Shown piece by piece: positions 10,322 to 21,300 of a stretch of 27,464 nucleotides of DNA (position 1 is its first letter; each line of letters begins with the position of its first letter). The notes under the pieces are model-generated. The model searched no databases. It was not told the origin of the DNA and was given only the letters and a program-made list of their open reading frames with translations. The DNA lies in NCBI GenBank assembly GCA_051453625.1, contig JBOZIK010000001.1, positions 62,480,009-62,507,472 on the forward strand, in the 5' to 3' direction. The position numbers and the translations under genes are program-made. Origin of the DNA: Welwitschia mirabilis (lineage: Eukaryota; Gnetophyta; Gnetopsida; Welwitschiales).

Positions 10322-11438
10322 TTCTTGTTTATGGTTCGAAGAACTCATGTCTTTGTTGGACTGTGAAGTTAAATCTTGTATTTAAAGCTATTGTGTTGTG
10401 CTTTAGTGTTGAAGTTACTTTTAATATTGTAAAGGGTGAGCTTTTTTACATCCATGTATAATATTGTAATGAGTGTATTTCTAGAGTGAGCTTGAAGCAT
10501 AGCATTGTTGGTTCGACGTATGTGTGTGAGTTGTGAGGTTCACCCTCTTGGAATTGAGTGCTACGGTGTGTAGGGTGGGTTGTGGTTTTAACCATGTGTT
10601 TAAGTTGCTCCTAGCACGAGCGTCAACATCTTGGATATGAATCACAAGTAAGAGTTGGACATTTGGTAGTTAGCTCCTACCTGAGTAAGGGCCCCTTACG
10701 TTAAACATACCAGTGATCCTGGCAATTTTCTTACAGTTTTCCATGAATTAGTTTCAACTCCTTGCTTCATTGTATCTTTGTAGTTCATTCTGTATTGACT
10801 GGTAATAGAACATTTTTTTTCCTTATCCTGTGAATGATTTCCTTCGAGAGCCCACACATATTCTTGTCTTTTGTGTTTTCTTTTCTTCTCATTGCATTTT
10901 CTGCCAGTTCGTCTTTTGGGTGCTACCATTGTTCATCGCTCTTCCTAAACCACCTTTTATGTATTGTATTTCTCATGTTGTGTATCTGTCCTTTTATTTT
11001 GCCCAATTTCAATGCACATTTCTTAATTTATGTACATTTTGCATTTTGTTTATGATTTAAAATATAGTAATTGGGTTGTATTTAAATTGTTTTTAAGTTG
11101 TTGCATTCTTCTATTTCCAAATTTTTGTTGTACTATAGTATGTTTGGTTCATATTATGTTTCATATATTCCCTAGTAGTCATAACTTTCCTAGGAGGACA
11201 TTGAAGCTTAATTGCATGTGTCTAGCCGCATGCTTGTATTTCATTTTGTGTACATCAAATTAGATATCAGTGACAAAGTCCAATATTTGAAGCAACAATG
11301 GAGTTAGATACCTATAGCTCATGCTGTAAGTGATACCTGCAGATATCCAAAAGGATCAGCATGGTACTCTATACTTCCTAAAGGTTGTTAGCATTCATTA
11401 ATTTGTAATGGCGTTAGAGAAAAGACATCTGATGGTGC
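10322..11438. other. 1.1-kb gap between two LTR elements, no gene seen
   Basis: This is AT-rich noncoding sequence. Small open frames on both strands (for example 10696-10929 minus and 10834-11055 plus) show no domain and are T-rich, low-complexity or unrelated to the exon series. If the protease gene is intact this is intronic. Confidence 0.5.
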
Positions 11439-12015
11439 TGTTAAAATATTTACACATCCATGGAACTTTGGAATATGATGTTTCCTAATTGTGGGCAAGA
11501 CAGAAATAAACCTATAAATATGGCTTAATTGCGGGCAAGACAAAAATAAACCTTGGTTTGCCAATTCTGTTTGTTCTTCTTTACTTTTTACCTCCAATGT
11601 CTTCTAAATGTTCAAAACGTTTTTATATGGGAATATCAAAGGGTACAACCTTTTCTGAAGCATTCATAAGAAATTGAAGTAATTTTATTACATATATTTT
11701 CATGACAGACTTGTTTTTAAATAAACAAAACTAATTTATTATTCGTTATTACTTATTTAATATGTTTTATATTTCAATGTTATTATTATTTCTAAGCTAC
11801 AGATTTTGCCAATTTCATGATGAGAAATTCTTTTTCAAATTATAATGAAAGCAATGAAGTAAAGTATGTAGTACTTTCCTGTATTGATATATGCTCTCAA
11901 TTGTTTGTCTCTAAGATATAGTTTGGGACAAATCATCTTTATGACGTCTTCCAGGATGAGTATTTTAATCCGAAACTAGGAATGATGTGGATAATAACTA
12001 GTTTGTCCAATGACA
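11439..12015 (-). repeat. 3' LTR of the minus-strand element
   Basis: This is the longer of the two copies. A 40-bp tandem duplication at 11484-11563 (both units contain GGGCAAGACA and AAATAAACCT) and an extra roughly 150-bp stretch around 11790-11930 account for most of the length difference from the right copy. Confidence 0.7.
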
Positions 12016-13155
12016 TCCCTTCTTAATCTTAGCCATATGATTCATACATATTTTATTAAAAAATTGTTCCAATTTTCCTAACAAATCTTTTTTATTTACT
12101 ATTTTATAATTGTTTTTGGCTTGTTTTATGGCCACATAGGTAGGGATGGAATAATTATATTCTGTGACTTCCTAATGAAATTTGGTGGCAAACAAAAGAT
12201 ACTGTGATTCGATATGTTTTTCTCTTCTTATTTTCATTTTCTTCATCTTCCTTAGACTGACACTGCAGATGTCAATATATTTGCCACCATTGCAATGCTT
12301 TTATTTCAGTATTGGGCCAATACATTTTTCCTTGAAACAAAATTATAACAGGGTAGTCCACCATACGGAATTATCATTCATAACTCTTTTCTCTCTTACA
12401 ACTAACATCTTCTTAAGCATATGTTGTTTTTTTTGGGAGTTCATATAAACTTGATTTGTTCTTTTAGCCATTTATAATTTTGAAGAGAGCTTTTTGTAAT
12501 TTTCATTATTTCGTTACTGTTTAGTGTATAAGATTTTGTTTTTAATTCCACATGGTGAAATTAACAGTAACATTTCTTCTTATTACTTCTTATCATCATT
12601 TTTTGTCCCCTTCACTCTTTTACAAATTCTTTTTTATTTTCATCCTTGTATTTTTATCACGGCAATGGGGTCACGAACTCATTCCTTGGACCTTGGATTT
12701 GAAGATGTGTTGCTGTAACCATTACTCCCTTCAAGGAACAATGAAAAAACCTGGAATGAAGTACTCATTTTTTCTTTTTTTACTATTTTTGGGGCATTGT
12801 CTTGGGACAATCATATTTCCATTTACATATTTATAATTTCTTAAATAGGGAACGCTTTAATATAATAGTTTATAAAGAAATTTCCTGAATAATAGGCATG
12901 TCTATTTTTATACAAGGAAGAAGAGGATATGGTAGTCAAATGTATTATTTTTTCCCATTCATTATCACGAAAAAGAACTATAACATTTTCGTTGATTGCG
13001 AAAGTTCTGTACAACTTATCTTTCCTTTTTCCTTTTTTTTTTTTTTTGAAAAGATTGTTTTTCTTTTATGCATCACTCTCTTCAATTGGTGAATCCAGCA
13101 TTTTGGCAGAAGAGCCTAAGTTTTACTTTTCTGTTGGAGCCTCGTTTTGAGCTTC

Positions 13156-13622
13156 TTAGCAATCTGTACCACCAGAACCTGTACTTTCAGTGAGCGATTT
13201 CAAAAGTTGTTCTGTGACTTCTTTTCTGGTCTCTGCACCAGTTCTAATAAAGGCCTCCATGACTCTTTGATTTTGTTTTTGCCCTAACTTTTCTATTCTC
13301 AGCTCTTTATCTTTGTGGGCTTGAGTTTCATTGTAGTTTTCCCTTTCTTCATGGCTCTGAATTTTTCTTCTTCTTGGTTTCACATCTCATCCTTCACGAT
13401 ACAGAAACCTGACAAAATTCTGGATTCTTCATACTCCCTTGGTTCAACGATGACATTCTGTGGAACGTCATGGAACATGCAGATCAAGGAATACAGGTGA
13501 AGTCCATAGCAGGAAAACTGTTGCTGGTGTTGAAGACCAACTACTTTCTCAATTTGAGAAATCATTTCATTATGAACAAGTTGACTCCATGTTTTTCTCC
13601 CATGGTAATCTAGGGCACCCAC
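13156..13622 (-). pseudogene. gag-like ORF of the minus-strand element (two frames)
   Basis: Two minus-strand frames abut near 13380 and together give about 155 residues. The first (13622 down to 13380) contains YSLICMFHDVPQ and ends with GFCIVKDEM. The second (about 13383 down to 13156) is strongly charged with many Lys, Arg, Glu and Gln, resembling a coiled-coil or nucleic-acid-binding tail. The frame junction suggests a small indel. The position between LTRs implies a structural (gag-like) protein, but I do not recognise the family. A related fragment lies at 24832-25225. Confidence 0.5.
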
Positions 13623-14734
13623 AAGAAGCTGCGAAATTGGAACAGTAACAGTATAATATAACTCTCTTCAACTAGTATAGACATTTGCACATTTAGAAGA
13701 AATTTTTTTCTTGGTCTCCCCTTATTGGCAAAATTGAAATCATCTTTTGACAAGGAGAGGCATGTATTCATTGATGTACTTGTCTTTAGAGTAGCCTATT
13801 TCACCAATGAAGTCATTAAAAATTAAACTCAAATTATTTACAAATATGGGTAATCCATGGTAGTCACTGAGCCTCCCATGGAAGAGACACCATCCATCCT
13901 GAAAAGATGAAATGGCCTCCTTTATAATCTTTTAGCCATAATATCAGGAAAATGAAGATCAGACTTTAATCTAATTGGATAAGTGACAACAGGATACCCT
14001 TCATCTACAAAAATAGCTTTAGCAATTAGCACAATGGAGATTCTACTGGGCATCATTTGATATCAGTTCTTGAGAGGGAACTTGAACAATTGGATCTTTA
14101 ATTTGTTTGAGGATGAAGGAACCTTTATGTTCCCAGTAGGCTATTTTTCTGTGGGTTTAGGTTGTGTGTTCCTATAGGGAAGTTGACGTTGTAAAGTTTT
14201 TTGATGTGATTTTGACTATGATAGCATTTGTTTAATTTATCCATGGATCATACTTTCACCTGGCTTCTTACCCTTCTTCTGTCTTTGAAAGCCTTGCAAT
14301 CTCTTTCTTTTCATTTTCCAAGCAGAACATTTAGAAATGCAGTTATCAGGGGAGGAAATCCTCTTATGCCTTTTACAAATTTCGTCCTAGAGTTACTCTG
14401 CTCCTGATCCTAGTAAAATTTTTCATTATTGATCACACTTAAGATTGTATCTTCCTTTTTATGCTTTTCAGAGTTTCTGACAACCTTCTTGAATTTCTTG
14501 CAGTACCTCTGATTACCTGCATGACTTGATGTATGCAGATCTTATTGTACACTTTTTAAGACAATCATTAGTGATTGCATCTTCAGAGTGTTAACTGCAG
14601 ATTATTGAATAGTTCCATGATGCTCTTTACTGTTAAATATTCTGTGACTCTAAGCTTTCAACGCTTGTAATGCTTGCCACAAACAAATTTTGGAATCCTA
14701 AGATATTACAACACAGAATAAACTCACAGGAAAG

Positions 14735-14748
14735 AGGCTCTTATACCA
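14735..14748 (-). promoter_or_regulatory. tRNA-iMet primer-binding site (minus strand)
   Basis: Read on the minus strand this is TGGTATAAGAGCC, one mismatch from the canonical TGGTATCAGAGCC, and it starts directly at the LTR edge. It orients the element to the minus strand. Confidence 0.8.
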
Positions 14749-15172
14749 TGATAAGATATTTGCACATTTTTCTTAATTTGCAGGTATGGAACTGTGGACA
14801 AGACAAAAATAAAGAAAGACCTCTACATGTCTCTATATAGTTTTGGAATTGCTTTTCTTCTTTTTTACTTCTTTTCTCCTTTATCTTCATAGGTATTCAA
14901 AACCTTTTTATATGGGAATATGAAAGATTACAACCTTTTCTGCAAATATTCATATCTTTTCATAAATAGATTTAAACTAATTTTTATAATATATATTGTT
15001 ATGATGTAACTTGTTTTTTAACAAACAATAGTAATTCTGTTATTAGTTACTTTTTGTATAACACATTTTATATTCCAATTTGTGAAGTCTGTGACAAGAA
15101 TCCCTTATTATGTCTTATTCAAAACCTAGGAATGACATGAATAATGATTACAGATTATCCACAATATGTACA
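14749..15172 (-). repeat. 5' LTR of the minus-strand element
   Basis: It starts TGATAAGATATTTGCACA on the plus strand, matching TGTTAAAATATTTACACA at the left copy, and ends near CAATATGTACA. It is about 150 bp shorter than the left copy. Confidence 0.7.
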
Positions 15173-15547
15173 TCCCACCAAAATCAATGCAAATTAGAAA
15201 TGACCAGGATATCAAAGTTTCTTACTTCAATGGCCATGGTAGATGACAGTAGAGTCACGAGAAATTAGAAACCAAAACAGATAAATATATTTTATATTCA
15301 AGGGGATTAAATTTGGGATCTGCAATAGACACTGCTTTGGACGTGGACACTTGTTTAGTGATAACATTGTTACAAATACCATTAGACTCTAAAACAGTAA
15401 TAAAATTGAACTTTCCATGTGTTGTATTAAATCCTTTCATGCTTGGTACCTGTTTATTCTATTCTACACATTTTTTTTTATTCTGAGGATGGACAGGTCA
15501 TTATAGTTGTTAGGAAAGATTGCGGTAACACAAGTTGCCTATCAAGG
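15173..15547. other. no feature recognised
   Basis: AT-rich noncoding sequence. A minus frame at 15255-15440 has no recognisable domain. Confidence 0.5.
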
Positions 15548-15675
15548 CAAGTCCCTCATGAGTTTATGACTCACCAAAACTTGGTGAGACTCTCTCTTTG
15601 AGTGAGCAACTTCAAGTCAAAGTGCATTTTCTTTCTAATTTAAGGCAACCCGAGTTATGACCAGTGAGTTGCAAA
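15548..15675 (-). repeat. decayed GAGTC-rich element, inverted copy
   Basis: It carries ACTCACCAAAACTTG at 15569-15583, an exact reverse-complement match to 3537-3551 in the 302-bp element, amid further GACTC/GAGT motifs. The copy is therefore in opposite orientation. Edges are approximate. Confidence 0.55.
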
Positions 15676-16044
15676 TAAGACAGGCCAAAAATTTTTAATT
15701 CTCTGCATGTAATAAAGAGCCAAATTCGCACCACCCCTCCTTTTTCCTTTTTTTTCCTGAAAACACTCTATTGAGTTATTGCCTACGTAATTGGTTGTTT
15801 GGATGTTTGAAACAAGTATCTATATTTATGTGTTTTGTTTTTGATATGGTCATATGTTCACTGATTGATTCTATAATTGCATAGAAAGTGTTCATGACCC
15901 TTTGGGTTTTTATATTCTTGATGTTTAATGGGATACTGATAGTCATTTGAATTTATTTTTATATTGATGGGATATGTTATAGTTCATTTTATACATTTAA
16001 GAACAAAAGTGATCCATAAAACATTTATATCATGTTCTCTTGTC

Positions 16045-16172
16045 ATCTTGACTCTTTTTGACTCCTTGGTGTAAATGAGTCAAAAGCAAGTGAGTTGACG
16101 AGTCAACAAGTCACTCTCATGAATTGAGAGTTAATTTTTAGCCTTCTTGATGAGTTATGAGTCTTAAGTCAT
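16045..16172 (+). repeat. decayed GAGTC-rich element copy
   Basis: It contains TGACTCTTTTTGACTCC (about 16049-16065), essentially identical to 3581-3598 in the 302-bp element, followed by several GAGTC/GAGTT motifs. Edges are approximate. Confidence 0.55.
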
Positions 16173-16319
16173 CCTACCTTCAAAAAGACGAAAGAGAAGG
16201 ATTCCTTTTTGATAAAGAAGATAGTAATGATGCTTTGCATTGGTCCTCTAGTATGTCTCACAATGACTAGAAATGAAAATATGAAAGTAAAATTTGGCAA
16301 TTAAATTGCCACAGCGCAT

Positions 16320-16530
16320 ATCAGTGTAGCAAGACTTGCTGAGTCTTGTCAAGTAGTCACTGAGTCTTATCAACGTAGCAAGACTTGCTGAGTCTTATCA
16401 AGTAGTCACGGAGTCCTTTAAAGTCGGCGAGTCTAACTCTCACTTAGAATCTTGTGAGTGTATCTTAAAATCAATCACTAGTGGGTCTTGTGAGTTGTGC
16501 CGGATCACGCTGAGTTTGCGTGAGTCAAGG
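16320..16530. repeat. GAGTC-rich stretch with 49-bp tandem duplication
   Basis: Units at 16326-16374 and 16375-16423 both begin GTAGCAAGACTTGCTGAGTC and differ at few positions. GCAAGACT recalls the terminal inverted repeat of the 302-bp element. GAGTC-type motifs continue to about 16530 (TGAGTTTGCGTGAGTCAAGG). Confidence 0.65.
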
Positions 16531-17297
16531 GCAGGGTTAATAAAAGTAATTGAAACAAAACTTTGTTTCCCACTTTCAATGGGTGCCACTGATGTCTGAG
16601 GGCATAAGTATCCATTTATGCTACTGTAAAAACAAATTTTTAGCATCAAAGCGGAAGATTTGTTTCATTCTGAACTTCTTGTTTTCTCTAAACGGTGCTA
16701 GTTGGAAGGCCAGAGTTGCTATTTTCGATCCTTATTTCTTGTTTTCTGTTGATTGAATATTGTTTTTAATCCTTTTCTATTAGCATGAAGTCATAAACTG
16801 CTGTTTTTGAAATTCGATGGAGCCTTTCTCTTAGGCTTGTTTCATTTCTCATTGCGTAACAGGAACAACCTTTTAGGGTTGTCTTTATGTTTCAGATTTT
16901 AGTTTTTTTAATGTTTTTTGTATTTTTGGTTTTATGATTGTACACTTATATGTGGATCGCGGATGATTGTTTTGTTACAATCCATTTTTGAGATGCGTTA
17001 GACCTATTGGTATTTGGGTATTAGACTTGGATACATGAGTATGGATTTTTGGCATTTTACACTTGATTTAAAATGAATCTTATGATCTTAATATTTTCTG
17101 TTTACTTGTTTAAATTTTTTGTGCTAAAGATTTTAAAACCATGTTCTATGTTAAAAAATTGTTAGCTACAGTTATGTGATGCAAAACTGTTCTGTAAACC
17201 ATGTCAATGCATCATATATTTTACATTTTGTAATGCAGGGATTTTGGAAACATTATGAAAATCCTTAAAACTATATAAAATGCTTAAAAGAAGACTT

Positions 17298-17395
17298 CTT
17301 AGTGACTCTTCTTGGCTCATGAGTTTGTGTTGATTTGGTTCCTAAGTTGAGTCGAGGGATGAGTTTTTCCCCTAGCCAAGTCAGGTAGTGATAAT
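17298..17395 (+). repeat. decayed GAGTC-rich element, 3' part
   Basis: It aligns along its length with 3581-3675 of the 302-bp element: GTGACTCTT, then a degenerated GAGTC series, then TTTTCC-CTAGCC-AGTC-GGTAGTGA. Most differences are C to T or G to A, as expected after decay of methylated CpG and CHG sites. Confidence 0.6.
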
Positions 17396-18110
17396 ATTTT
17401 TAGTTGGAATAATTATTATGTACTAATTTTTTTTAAGTGAGTATATTGTAATGTGAAGCCAAGCGTATTTTGTTCCCTTGTTTGTCATATTACTCTGTGG
17501 ATCCTGTTTGATTGTAAAAGCAGATTTGATTATAGAACCATCTTGGGTGGTTATTAAAATAAGTGTGTTAACCAAAAAAAAGGGTGGTGGAAAGGAGAGA
17601 GGTGGGGTTTGGAAGGGGGCAGGGGAATGTGCTGTTTAGTAGATGATTAGGATTGGTCTGCTTCTTTAACCTAATTCCTCACCTATATACATGACTACAT
17701 GATATGCGAGTGGGTGTTGCATGCTGCAGGGCTGTTTGTATTCTCTTATGCTTTTATTTACTAGTAAGAGCTCTGCAACAGCTTTCTCAAGGATGTGGGC
17801 TAGGAAGGAGCTGAACCTTGTTAAACATTGCATGCTTTTGCTTTTGTTTCAGTTCACCTTTGTTTATCTTGCTTTACGCTGCATTCATTATGCTAACAAG
17901 ATCATTGTAGATTAGCAGTAAATGTTGTTGCTGTAATGTTTCCTGGTTTGACGTTCCATTGTTGGCATGCTTTCTAAACTTATTGATCTTGTCAATATTC
18001 TTTGAAAGCTTGATTTTCATTCATTCTCATTTTGTTTTGTGAAAATTTATTTCCACGTATTTTATGGAATTGGGGTAGTTGTATTCATGTCTTTTAGCGA
18101 TGTATTCCAG
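17396..18110. other. sequence upstream of the first protease exon, no gene seen
   Basis: Noncoding, probably intronic. A G-rich patch at 17582-17625 has runs GGG, GGGG, GGGGG and GGGG. A frame at 17721-17915 shows no domain. No match to the expected preceding protease exon (the conserved Asn-Asp-Thr-Ile-Ile-Asp-Phe-Tyr region) was found here. Confidence 0.5.
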
Positions 18111-18311
18111 GTATTTACAGACGACAATGCCAGAGTCTCAGAGACAACGTTGTCATTTCTTCAACAGCTTTTTCTTTAGAAAGCTTGCAGACCTTGATAA
18201 ATTTCCAGACACTACTGTTATAAGCTCTGATGCTTTTCGACGTGTTAGGAAGTGGACCCGGAAAGTTGATATATTTAAGAAGAACTACATTTTTATACCT
18301 GTTAATTATGG
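18111..18311 (+). CDS. ULP2: ULP2 exon a (first visible exon)
   Basis: It begins after TTCCAG and ends at GG before donor GTTTGT. The start was chosen because its first base completes a split Lys codon in front of YLQ, as expected from the family (Ile-Lys-Tyr-Leu). An alternative acceptor, TTTTAG, would start the exon at 18098 in the same frame and add MYSR. It holds HFFNSFFFRKL and RVRKWTRKV. Confidence 0.88.
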
Positions 18312-21300
18312 GTTTGTATCTTGGACTCTTATATGAAGAGTGTATCTTCCCGTTTGTAACCAGGCAATAATTGAGTACTTTTTTTTTCTGAATACTTCAA
18401 TGCAGTTACCACTGGAGTGTTGTTGTTATTTGCAATGCTGGGGCTATCATTTCAGGTCTATTACAGTTTATACATTGCCCATTTTATGGAAATCATGCAA
18501 CATATTGATGCAAGCTGTTTCTAATCACTGAACGTTTTGCAGAGAATAGCCAGGCAATATCTCCATGCATATTGCATATGGATTCTCTTGTTGGCACACA
18601 CAAGAATCTTGGAAAACTTATTCAAAGGTGAGGAATCAATTGCATATGATGTTGAGAAACTAATTGAATGTTTTCTTATAGACGACCCACCTTTTTTAAA
18701 TATGTTGTGCTCTTGTTGTTATTAGTTTATGTAAGAGATTTTTTGCTATTTTCATTTGTTTTATATACTTTGTCATGTTTACAGTCAGTGTTTAGCACAG
18801 AAGAGCACTTTCTAAGCGACTCCTTTTCTTTATATTTCATTTACAGTAATACATCATGATTTATCTACATCTAAATGTTTGATATATGTTACTTAAAAAT
18901 ATCAACAAAAATATCTTTATGCTGGTTGATTCCATTAAAAAAAAAACCTATTAAAGTGGTTAAAAATGTAGAGATATTCGGCCTCAAACAAGTAGCCAAG
19001 GGCCAAGTGCCGAGTGGAGACATTTGCATGTAGAAAATAGTGTGGTTGTCATAAGCAGAGAGGGGAGGACTTAAAATGAATTCAATCTTTTGAAAATAAA
19101 CCAATAAATGGTAGTGCTTGCAGTATAATATTACTATAGAGTGGATCAAGTTACAAGTTTTTTCTAGATACAAACTTTAATAAATATAACAGTTAGAGCT
19201 TTCGAACTATAGGAACTTCTATGTTTTTAGAGTTTGCTTTGGCTGCAACAAATGGAATTCATGGAGACATTTGAGAGGCTGCAACAATGGAAAAAGAGGC
19301 CTTAAGATTACACACGAACTCTGAAATCGTTTTGTTAAAGTGTTGGCTATAATAGCGATGAAGAGTTGAGAGTGAGGTTAGATAGTTAAAGATGATGATA
19401 AGGATGTGACAGAAGGTCCTAATTGTGGTTTCAGCCAGTGTATTTATGGTTAGACCCATTGGAAATTTATAGTTCAGTATGTTGGAACACTTTTCATATG
19501 CTTATCATAGAACTGTTTTTCGACTTGGCATGTTAATTGAGAAGTTGGGTGCGACTAGAGAGGAATGATGACATTTCGGAGGGTCAGGGCGATGATCCTA
19601 CCTCTTCAATGGATGTGGTTACATTAATGGGTAGGGGTGCTGTGATATCTCTTAGAGGAGCATGATGACACTGATTAGGGAAAAATTGATTTAAGGCTGG
19701 GTTTTGACTTCTAAGGTGTTTTTAAAAAACCCATGGCTACAAACAACTGCTGAGGCATGATTTACCACCAATTCAACCACACATGTACAAAAATTTCAGG
19801 ATCTGTCATTGTTTTTCTTCATAATATACATTTCTTTTTGAAGGCGTGCTAGAAGATCCTACCAAGGTGCCTTGAATGAGGGCTAGATGGTGAAGTGATA
19901 AATTCTATTGATGTTGATGATACTGATGCTTGATGATGAAACATGCCAGTAAAGATTGATGACAAAATGTTGATTGTTGCTGATACATGATTTTGGTTGA
20001 TGTTGAAGACCAATTAGAGCATAATACCTTGTTTCAACAATGCAAACATTATAATGAGGAATTTGCATTATCTTAGACTTCCAACAAGAATAGCTGGAAC
20101 TATAAAAGAATTGGGGTTTACAAACGATTGGTTCCCTTGAGACCAAAATCCATAGTTAGAGCACTTTCTTAAAGCTTAACATGGTAAAATCTCATTTTTG
20201 AACTTCCTTTATGCTTGACATGGTAAAATCTTATTTTTGACAATCTTTATATGTTACATAGGAAAAAGAAGAAGAATAAGGTACTCTTGAAACTTGCAAT
20301 AAGCAAATCAAAACCTTCCTGAGAACTAATTCTTATTGAGAAATCTTGTATCATAAGTCAGCTTCAGAAGTGAGTCTCCCAAGTGTCCACCATGATAGAT
20401 ATAAAGCGAGGTCCTTAATAGGTAGTAATAATGGTTATCAAGTGTTTTTTTAACAAGGATTCTAGGTTCAAAGAAGTGCATTTGACAACAAGGAAAAAGG
20501 AAGCACATGGACAAGAAGAGACCAGTTACTGCCAAGCATTGTCTGGTGACAGCCAGCACTGCCTTTTTTAGTGAGGAAGCGCAACAACTGCTAGATGCTA
20601 TCTTTGGCAATGTCGTAGTGACTTTACATTTTCATGCAATTGTTGCTACCTACCCTCCCTTAGTGCCTCTGGCCTAGTGATGCCTTCTACTTGTGAATCT
20701 TGAAATTGTCACTACATGCCTTCGCTTGGTAATGCAAGTAGCAACGAGATAGATGCATAACAAACTAATTTAAATTGTTTATGAAAATAGTTATTTGTTA
20801 TTGAAAATGAAGGAAGGAGTTGTAACATCTCTCCAGCTTCGTTTAACATTCTAGGCTATTTAAGCAAGGGGGTTGTCCTTGCAAAACATTTAGTGGTTGC
20901 AATGGAAAAGAGAAACAGTTAGAAGTAAAATCAAGCACAAAACACAAGAATTTTTATAGTGGTTAGGCCTAGGGCTATTCTATTCTTGGGGGCAATCAAA
21001 TTCTTTCTCTTTAGTTCCTTAAATCCTTGGCTGTTGCAATTACAACCTGTTGATTTTGAAGCTGATCAAGAAACCTTCTTATCAAACTTGAACCTTTGAG
21101 GCCAAGATTCAACCTTTGGTAATGAAATAGGTCATAGAATGTGCTTTGAGCACTAATTTAGCCCTAGGAGGATCTAATACATGAGTGTCTCATAAATTTA
21201 GTTTATGAATATTTGAAATTAGACCTCTTGAAGGTAGATGCAATACACAGAATAGCATTATCAAAAGATAAGAGAGAAAATAAGCAATGCCTATAGAAAA

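Larger units (their letters stand above)
11439..15172 (-). mobile_element. minus-strand LTR retrotransposon, probably nonautonomous
   Basis: Two direct repeats bracket 2.7 kb. The left copy is 11439-12015 and the right copy 14749-15172. Shared blocks include AGACAAAAATAAA, TTTTTATATGGGAATAT, ACAACCTTTTCTG, CTAGGAATGA and ACATCCC. On the minus strand the right copy ends in TCA and is followed by TGGTATAAGAGCC, an iMet-tRNA primer site with one mismatch. A purine run (AAGAAGGGA) abuts the left copy on the same strand. The only coding relic is a gag-like frame, and no protease, RT or integrase motif was found, so it likely depended on a partner. LTR ends are set by TG/CA and neighbouring signals; no target duplication could be confirmed. 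Confidence 0.75.

Noticed and set aside
10590-10650. Sequence resembling an LTR end plus a primer-binding site (CGTCAACA then TTGGATATGAATC)
   Set aside because: The primer-site match is poor and no paired repeat was found. The 3' LTR of copia A ends earlier by alignment.
11341-11400. YPKG-like reading after CTGCAG that could be an upstream ULP2 exon
   Set aside because: Only four residues fit the family; the frame then diverges and stops quickly, and no donor site keeps it open.
17721-17915. 64-codon ORF just upstream of the protease exons
   Set aside because: No similarity to the expected preceding protease exon, no domain, and no supporting splice arrangement.
18889-19173. 94-codon minus-strand ORF in the large intron
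   Set aside because: No recognisable domain and no context; treated as a chance frame or unidentifiable relic.
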